From NCBI GenBank assembly GCA_003586115.2, contig QVOM02000001.1:14025291-14089290 (forward strand): a stretch of DNA of 64,000 bases, given 5' to 3'. This stretch comes from Salvator merianae (Eukaryota > Chordata > Lepidosauria > Squamata > Teiidae). The translations under genes were made by a program, and so were the position numbers. Below are positions 59,866 to 64,000 of the stretch, one piece after another (positions within the stretch are counted from its first letter, which is position 1; each line of letters begins with the position of its first letter). The notes under the pieces were generated by a model, which saw only the letters and a program-made list of their open reading frames with translations, made no database searches and had not been told where the DNA came from.

Positions 59866-60180
59866 GTAGCAATTCTCCAGAGTCTCAGGCAGGGAAAGGT
59901 CTTTCCCAGCCCAGCCCAGCTCCAGCAAATCCTTAAATATATAGTCATCCTGAATCTCCTTTTCTGAATAAATGCATTTTTCAAATGGGACATAGGAGAT
60001 CTGTTGCCTCCCATAAATCTTTCTCTTTTCTAAAATGGGGCAAACAAGCCATTCAAAACTCACCAAAAATCAGGAAGCTCTAAAGATTGAAAGCATGAAA
60101 GGGTCACTAACCATGAACAGGACCTCCGTCCCCTCTTCCCAGTGTGATCCTCCCACTGCATTCAACCAATTAAAGCCTCC
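59866..60180 (-). repeat. Possible interspersed-repeat fragment
   Basis: Read on the minus strand, the last part ('ctttccctgcctgagactct', 'ggagaattgctactgatttg') resembles a phrase common in reptile SINE-like repeats. The 67-codon open frame across it has no recognisable domain. Confidence 0.35.
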
Positions 60181-62629
60181 TGAAAGGAAATAGAAAGGGA
60201 AAAGCAATTACAGGAAAGGCAATAATCAGCTGAAAGCAGAGCCCCCATCCCATTATCCTACCTGTATCACTAAAGTGTCTGAAAAAAACTGCAGGATTTG
60301 TGTGCTCCCTGCACTGCCATTTCATAAGATAGAATGAATGAATCCAATCTGTCCTTCCTACAGAGCCAGAGGAACTTTAAATTTTACATGTTATACTTAC
60401 AACTGGAACTGAACTAGAAATAGGCTAAGGCAGTAGAAGTGTCAAAAGATTAATAGTTAAATTAAGCTAGCAACTAATTATATTTTTTTACTAAGCCTAC
60501 CCTATAGCCACAGAAAATATCAAGCCATTTACCTTCTTTTCAGTGACAAAGGAGAAGTAACCTCTGCTTCAGTTTTACTTATTATTGCCTTATATATTTT
60601 GCCCTATTATTATCTTTTCCCTTCTTCCCTATTATTTCTTAGATCTGTAACCCTCGTTCGTTATTAAAAACACTAGCTATTTTGTACTAAAAAAGATGAT
60701 TAACTAATTTATTAAGAAAGAAAGCATTAAACACTGTATTTAAAGCTTTTTCTCTGTTCTTATCACAGGGCTCTTTGGCTTGCTCTTATTCTGCAATCCA
60801 CAGAACATTTTGACTTATTTCACCCAGAGATGTAATCTGAAAACTACAGTATTAAAACAGAATATTGACAAAATCATAAAAAGAAGAAAGCATTCTACTA
60901 GAACCTAACCAACTTAACTGTGTACATTTATCCCTGTATATCCTTTACAAAGCATGGATTTGCAGATTTGTATATTCACTTTCTCCTTGACAGGAAATGT
61001 TAATGTGGCTCACTTTTGAATAAAACCAGCAAACTCATACCATGTTGGCTTAGAAAAATACAAATATAATGCCAAAGACAAAATATTTATCTTAATTCTT
61101 CCTTATTTTCTTAAAAAGAATGGGGATTTTATTAGTCTCCCATACAGCCATGGAATGTTTTCTACTGACTGAGAAATGAAGGCATGAAGGTAGTGCAAGA
61201 CCACCCACATGCCTTTCAGCCCCTTCAAGACTCAGAGAATTTCCAAGATGAGGTTTTCAGCTAGGTAGCCTGTTAAAGTCTGTGTCCTTTAAATGACAAG
61301 TCCTCCTAGAAATGGTACCTCCTGCTCTGTTTAGGTCAAGCTGACTTGGTAGAATATCCAGGATGTTTGTTGTTACAAAATAGCCTACTACAAAGAGTGC
61401 AGATTCTGGGGATGGAATAGAATTGGTAAAATGTCATAATATGTGACAGCAATGCCTTTCTGGACCCTTGTGAGAAAATACCACATGCCAGAAACTGCAA
61501 ATAAGTGTAGCAAACCATGCTTAGATGCAAGGCCAGGGTCCTAAACTTCATGGAAGGGTGTCAGGGGCATAATAAATCTCACACTAAAACAGCATGCACA
61601 AGTGTGCGCACACCATTTTGCAAAAGGCATGCCGCAAATATATCACATTACATAGCTACATGTACAATCTCCCTTCCATATCTATTTCCATACATGTGAG
61701 AGTCAGATATTCATGAAGTGGAAAATATTTAGGTTTCCAATGTTGGTGATGCACATATTGCAAGAGGGCTTTTGTACCTTTTTTCCATCACTACTCACAT
61801 GCTGCCTTCTCCCACCGACCACCATCATTTCAAAACTTCTCTTCTCCAACCCACACACGTTCCATTAGATACCATGGCCCCAAGGCAAACTACATACAAA
61901 AGCCAGTTTTCAATTGAGTCCAAAAATATACAGACATCCACTGCAGGTTGGCAGCAATCAATATTATGTGTTCTTGTCCTTAAGAGCCCTGCTAACACAT
62001 GCTCCACTAACTCCAGTATCCAAGTTACTCTCAAGGGCAGTTCCACATAAATATTAAAGATAGCATAAGCAAGAATTTACTATAGCATAGATCACTGATT
62101 CCAATGTAACCTCATCTAAGTAGGGTTGAGGTTGGGTTAACAGCCAAAGCTGAGTAGAAGGCATACCACTGCTACCACTTATTGCTTCAGTGGCAAATGG
62201 GACCTCCAGACTGGGGTTCCAGGGCTTCAGGGTAGTGCAAGCCCACCCACAGTTGATGTACATTCCTGGACTACAGGACCACCCACCAGTACCATTGTTT
62301 CTTTGGACTGAGTTTCAGTGTATTCACTCTCATTTCCTCCATAACCACAGTAAGCCATAAGCTTAACATATCTACATCTCACCCTGTATCCAATGTTACA
62401 GAGAAATAAAAGTTGTGTATTATTTGCATTTTCATGATACTGCACTAGACATCTGCTAATGACCTCTCCCGAAGAACATGAACCCTCGTATGGGAGTCAA
62501 GCAGTCATCCCTCAGAAACACCATTGGGGCACCACCATTCAGGTAAGAGGCAACCACTGCCATACAACTCCTAATGCAAGCGTGTACCCCAGCATGATAC
62601 CATGGTCAGTGGTATTAAACGCTATGGAG
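60181..62629. other. SENP1 intron, no exon found
   Basis: AT-rich to about 61200. The stretch 62560-62625 ('gataccatggtcagtggtat') resembles a phrase seen in reptile repeats, but the family is not identified. Confidence 0.45.
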
Positions 62630-63340
62630 TAGGGATACGCCTGGTTTGCTTCTCTTTACATCGAAGACAAAGCAAACATGGCCAATGTGATTCGGAACCA
62701 ACCACAAACCAGCCCAGAGGTTCAGACTTCGATTTACAAACTCCTGGCACATTCCCAGCCTCCCCTCTTTGATTCCTTACATGGCCTACCCACTCATGTG
62801 TCTGGCTTCTTTACCTCTTTGTGTTCCATCTTCCAGGCCTGTTTTCCTGGTCCACTATGCCTTCCAAAATGAAGGACTATGGATCCTCCCAGCAAACCAA
62901 GCATGGCTCAAATGCAATTGGCCAAGTTTGTACACATGTCCAAAAGGCCTAGCAGGCTGGCAAAGCAGACTGACTGGCCTGCTGAAAAATCACATGGCCA
63001 GCCGCAGCAGCAGACCAGATTGCCTGGAAGATTCAGTACAAAAACATGATGACATTTAGAGTAGGCCAGGCATATGGAGAAACAACAGAAGAGGCCAGGA
63101 AGACATCTGGGACAGACCAAGCCTAGGGCATGGGGAAGATGGGAATGTGGCAGGGGTTGGGGAATTATACTGATAAATTGTTTGGTTTGTCAAAAAGTGC
63201 TCTAAACACTTCTTCAGATCATGTATTAACCTGCCAAGTGAAGCTCTTGATGGATACAAGTAATTTTATCCCCAACCCTTTTCAGGATGTGCACACACCA
63301 GTTCTAGGAGAACTGGTTCATAACGAGCCAGGGGAGTAGT
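62630..63340. repeat. Possible second hAT-type element, right end not found
   Basis: TAGGGATACGC at 62630 resembles the TAGRGATGTGC end at 59479. The following sequence has repeated 'ccagcc', 'gcctggt' and 'ggtttgg' motifs, but no matching right end or duplication was seen. Confidence 0.3.
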
Positions 63341-64000
63341 AACAAACTGAACCCCAATAAAAATTAGAGTGGCTGGTTTGGTTTGGTAGTGGACCAAACT
63401 GAGGGTGGTTTGAAGCAGTTCCCTCCTTCTCCAAGTAGAACCTTGTTCATGGAGAATACTGCAAAATGTACAGACATATCCACCAACTCACAAATATTAC
63501 AATTATAATTAAATCCTTTCATAGCTTCATTAACCTAAATTAACTGCTTAATGCTCTTGAAATGACATGGAAAAATGTTACTAAGAACAAGCAATAAAGG
63601 AAAACAATTAAGATTTGTAACTGTTCTGAATATTTTTAGGGCTTCAGCTTACTTGTAACTAAAACATGGGAATACGTATTCTCAGAGCTTTGCCATTGGT
63701 ACTTCAACCAACACTTAGGAATCTATATTATGTCATTTAAACTATGGTATTGGGTTATATGTTTACAACTTTTTAGTATTATTCTTCAGGCTATAAGATA
63801 TCCTACCAATCATAAGTTAGTCTTAAAGTCCTATATAAGTCAAACATGATTATTTCCAGGCTGATGGGGGCACTTGACTATGAAATGCTTTACTGCCTTA
63901 AGAAGATAATGCCCAGAGTTTTAATCTGCTGTTTCTTGTTCAGATATATAAGCCCAAAATACAATCTGATAACGTATAGGACTCACTGCTTTATTCTCAA

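Noticed and set aside
60065..60175. Exon-like segment on the minus strand with acceptor- and donor-like ends (frame reading GFNWLNAVGGSHW)
   Set aside because: It does not match SENP1 and adjoins sequence that looks like a dispersed repeat.
56298..64000. Search for the SENP1 exon with the catalytic His (HWCLAVV region)
   Set aside because: No reverse-complement match to that segment was seen; the exon should lie beyond the window.
1..64000. CRISPR array, bacterial operons or endogenous retrovirus
   Set aside because: No regularly spaced repeats, operon-like gene packing, LTR pairs or gag/pol/env-like frames were seen.

Overview
The window reads as vertebrate nuclear DNA, most likely from a squamate (lepidosaur) reptile. 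The evidence is one spliced vertebrate gene (SENP1) plus reptile-style interspersed repeats: tRNA-headed SINEs, L2/CR1-type LINE 3' ends, an L1 ORF2 and many short non-autonomous DNA transposons. The species cannot be named from the sequence. No prokaryotic genes, CRISPR array, rRNA or intact tRNA gene is visible.

Right third (about 50.0-64.0 kb): the 3' end of SENP1, on the minus strand. Three coding exons with good splice sites (56213-56297, 54560-54655, 52127-52189) encode the last 80 residues of the SUMO protease, including the nucleophilic cysteine and the oxyanion-hole glutamine. A 3' UTR of about 2.1 kb probably runs to an AATAAA signal at 50011-50016. The introns hold an L2-type LINE, two SINEs, a pair of 0.47-kb copies of an unclassified repeat with short inverted ends, an (AAAT)n run and a hAT-type MITE with an 8-bp target-site duplication. 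The exon carrying the catalytic His was not found and should lie beyond base 64000.

Left two thirds (1-50 kb): no cellular gene is supported. In other vertebrates the region downstream of SENP1 faces COL2A1, so this may be that intergenic space (inference). It is packed with repeats. The most striking are two related sets of 0.4-1.0 kb elements (called A and B here) that begin GGGCC-TNTT-NGCACTTA, end in the inverse, and are bounded by 3-bp AT-rich duplications (ATA, TAA, AAA, AAT). About fifteen copies are seen, one nested in another. Other families are a palindromic ~225-bp element (D), a compound 0.35-0.65 kb element with TAGGCTGCATCCAGAC-like ends (E), smaller families (F, H, I, J), an amniote-type dispersed repeat (K), a Tigger-like element with a second transposon inside it, and a 3-kb L1 ORF2 relic whose reverse transcriptase has lost its catalytic centre.

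The features therefore do not work together as a pathway: one housekeeping gene end lies beside a mosaic of transposon insertions. The main novelty is the high density and clear anatomy of the non-autonomous transposon families. Family letters are labels made for this annotation. No database was searched.
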